Positions 62,925 to 64,000 of a stretch of 64,000 bases of DNA are shown here, one piece after another; the first letter of the stretch is position 1; every line of letters begins with the position of its first letter. The DNA is from Callorhinus ursinus (taxonomy: Eukaryota; Chordata; Mammalia; Carnivora; Otariidae): assembly GCF_003265705.1 (NCBI RefSeq), contig NW_020312785.1:21464169-21528168 (forward strand). The letters are read 5' to 3'. The position numbers and the translations under genes were made by a program. The notes below the pieces were generated by a model. The model was given only the letters and a program-made list of their open reading frames with translations. It had not been told where the DNA came from and made no database searches.

Positions 62925-63716
62925 ATGTCGACCTCAGATGTTTGCACAGGTATAAAACAATGATCTGATCATTTCAAAAATAAATTAACATGTAGGATGC
63001 CAAACCTTCCCAAAGTTCCTGGCTGCAACTACAAAGCAAAACAAGTTGGAAGGTTAAGGGTGAATAAACACACTACCATCAAGGGATAAGTTTAATAAAC
63101 TAGTTTAACATCTTGAAAGAAACAACCATCATTGTATCCTATAAAAAAATATCAAATGTCCCAGATGTTACCTTCCTCACTTTTACGTACCAGGCAATTG
63201 GCATGTTAGACGTTAGAGACTGCCAAAATGGTAAACGTGGACCTTTTCCCCTTGTTAGAAGACCTATAAAACAGAAACAGAAATAGAGAAAAGGAAGTGA
63301 TCTGTAAAATATGTGTTTCCATTTAGTACTCCTTTTTTTCCCCTTAAAGTATCTGGTTTAGGGTTTAGTACCTTTGACCTGGATCAGTCCTTACCTTTTC
63401 CCAATATTCCGACGCATTGATGCACTTGACAAGATCAATACAACTTGAACAGAGGAGGGAGAATCAAGGAACTTATGTACCCAAAATAAGTTGATCAGCC
63501 CAAAAACATAAGAACAAATTCAGAGCACCCAGACATCAGTCAAATAGGAAAATTCTGTTCCTTTGTAATAACAATATAAATACATCTTTACTCCCTGTCC
63601 CTGTCAGGTGACAAGATACAAACCAGAAATGTTTGGTTCTCTGTCTCTAGTGCAGGTTGGTTCTGATCAACTCTTAATAAACTGGATCATTGATCACCTG
63701 ATCAACTGTTAATGGG

Positions 63717-63740
63717 CTGGTGATCATTAGTGATCACCAG
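63717..63740. repeat. perfect 10-bp inverted repeat with 4-base loop
   Basis: ctggtgatca-ttag-tgatcaccag is an exact palindrome able to form a hairpin. It is the last part of a cluster of five TGATCA words within 73 bases. Confidence 0.95.
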
Positions 63741-63863
63741 CCAATCAGAAGGATTTGTTATTATAATGATAAATAGGTTAGAGTTGTGGAGAGAATATTG
63801 GATTGAGAAGCAAGGATGTTAACATTTACTGAGTTTTATCTTAAGAGTCATCTAGGTTAACCT

Positions 63864-63867
<4 letters not shown>

Positions 63868-63893
<26 letters not shown>
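63868..63893. repeat. (T)26 homopolymer
   Basis: An uninterrupted run of 26 T. Confidence 0.98.
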
Positions 63894-63894
<1 letters not shown>

Positions 63895-64000
63895 TGGAGG
63901 AAAACCAGGTCCGGATGATCCAGATACTAGTCTAGGCCCAATCTACTGAGGGACCTTAGAGATGAATTCTCAACTTTTCATGTAAAACTGCTTTTTTCAT

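Larger units (their letters stand above)
62927..64000. other. unassigned DNA with palindrome and poly-T tract
   Basis: No gene is recognised. It contains a TATA-like 'tataaata' near 63576, an 'aataaa' near 63676, a TGATCA cluster (63664-63736) and a (T)26 run at 63868-63893. The last may mark the tail of an antisense retroelement continuing beyond recognition. Confidence 0.5.

Overview
The window is non-coding mammalian DNA from a carnivoran. The main evidence is about ten full-length and one partial copy of the tRNA-Lys-derived carnivore SINE (SINEC/CAN family; the head reads like 'gcgcctgggtggctcag', followed by a CT-rich stretch and an 'aaataaataaa' tail). Their body sequence (for example 'gggatcgagcc', 'ctccctgctc') looks like the forms found in arctoid caniforms (bear, seal or mustelid relatives) rather than dog-specific SINEC_Cf or the cat form. 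This species-level inference is from memory and was not tested. LINE-1 copies with carnivore-type 3' ends point the same way.

I found no intact cellular protein-coding gene, exon set, tRNA, rRNA or CRISPR. The only cellular coding sequences recognised are two processed pseudogenes. One is an HNRNPA1 retrocopy on the minus strand (about 6964-8639). The other is a MAPRE1 (EB1) retrocopy on the plus strand (about 56879-58153), which landed inside the ORF2 of a LINE-1. Almost every longer open reading frame is part of one of these, of LINE-1 or LINE-2 ORF2, or of low-complexity sequence.

Layout. 0-9 kb: SINEs, LINE-1 3' ends, LINE-2 and MIR remnants and the HNRNPA1 retrocopy. 9.4-12.4 kb: an old LINE-2 split by a 1.3-kb LINE-1 with an 11-bp target-site duplication (TSD). 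12.6-20 kb: ancient repeats, a (GT)n microsatellite, SINEs and a 0.74-kb LINE-1. 20-26.5 kb: mostly unique AT-rich DNA, including candidate conserved non-coding segments. 26.5-28.9 kb: a cluster of three LINE-2 pieces. 29.5-36 kb: ancient repeats, five SINEs and two old LINE-1 3' ends. 37.3-41.1 kb: a LINE-2 interrupted by an MLT2-type LTR and then followed by a LINE-1, plus a second LINE-1 with an internal 5' inversion. 41-54 kb: mostly unique AT-rich DNA with an MLT1-type LTR (5-bp TSD), MIRs and LINE-2 ends. 54.6-61.2 kb: a nearly complete but decayed LINE-1 (ORF1, ORF2 and 3' UTR) carrying the MAPRE1 retrocopy. 61.2-64 kb: a young SINE, a hAT-type MITE and a TGATCA-rich palindrome.

No genes cooperate here. 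The story is the insertion history: LINE-2 and MIR first, then ERVL-type LTRs and old LINE-1s, then carnivore LINE-1s, and last the SINEs and retrocopies made by LINE-1 machinery. No novel biological system was found. The most useful observations are the nested insertions and their TSDs, the extra 5' segment inside the HNRNPA1 retrocopy's TSDs, and a few unexplained unique segments.
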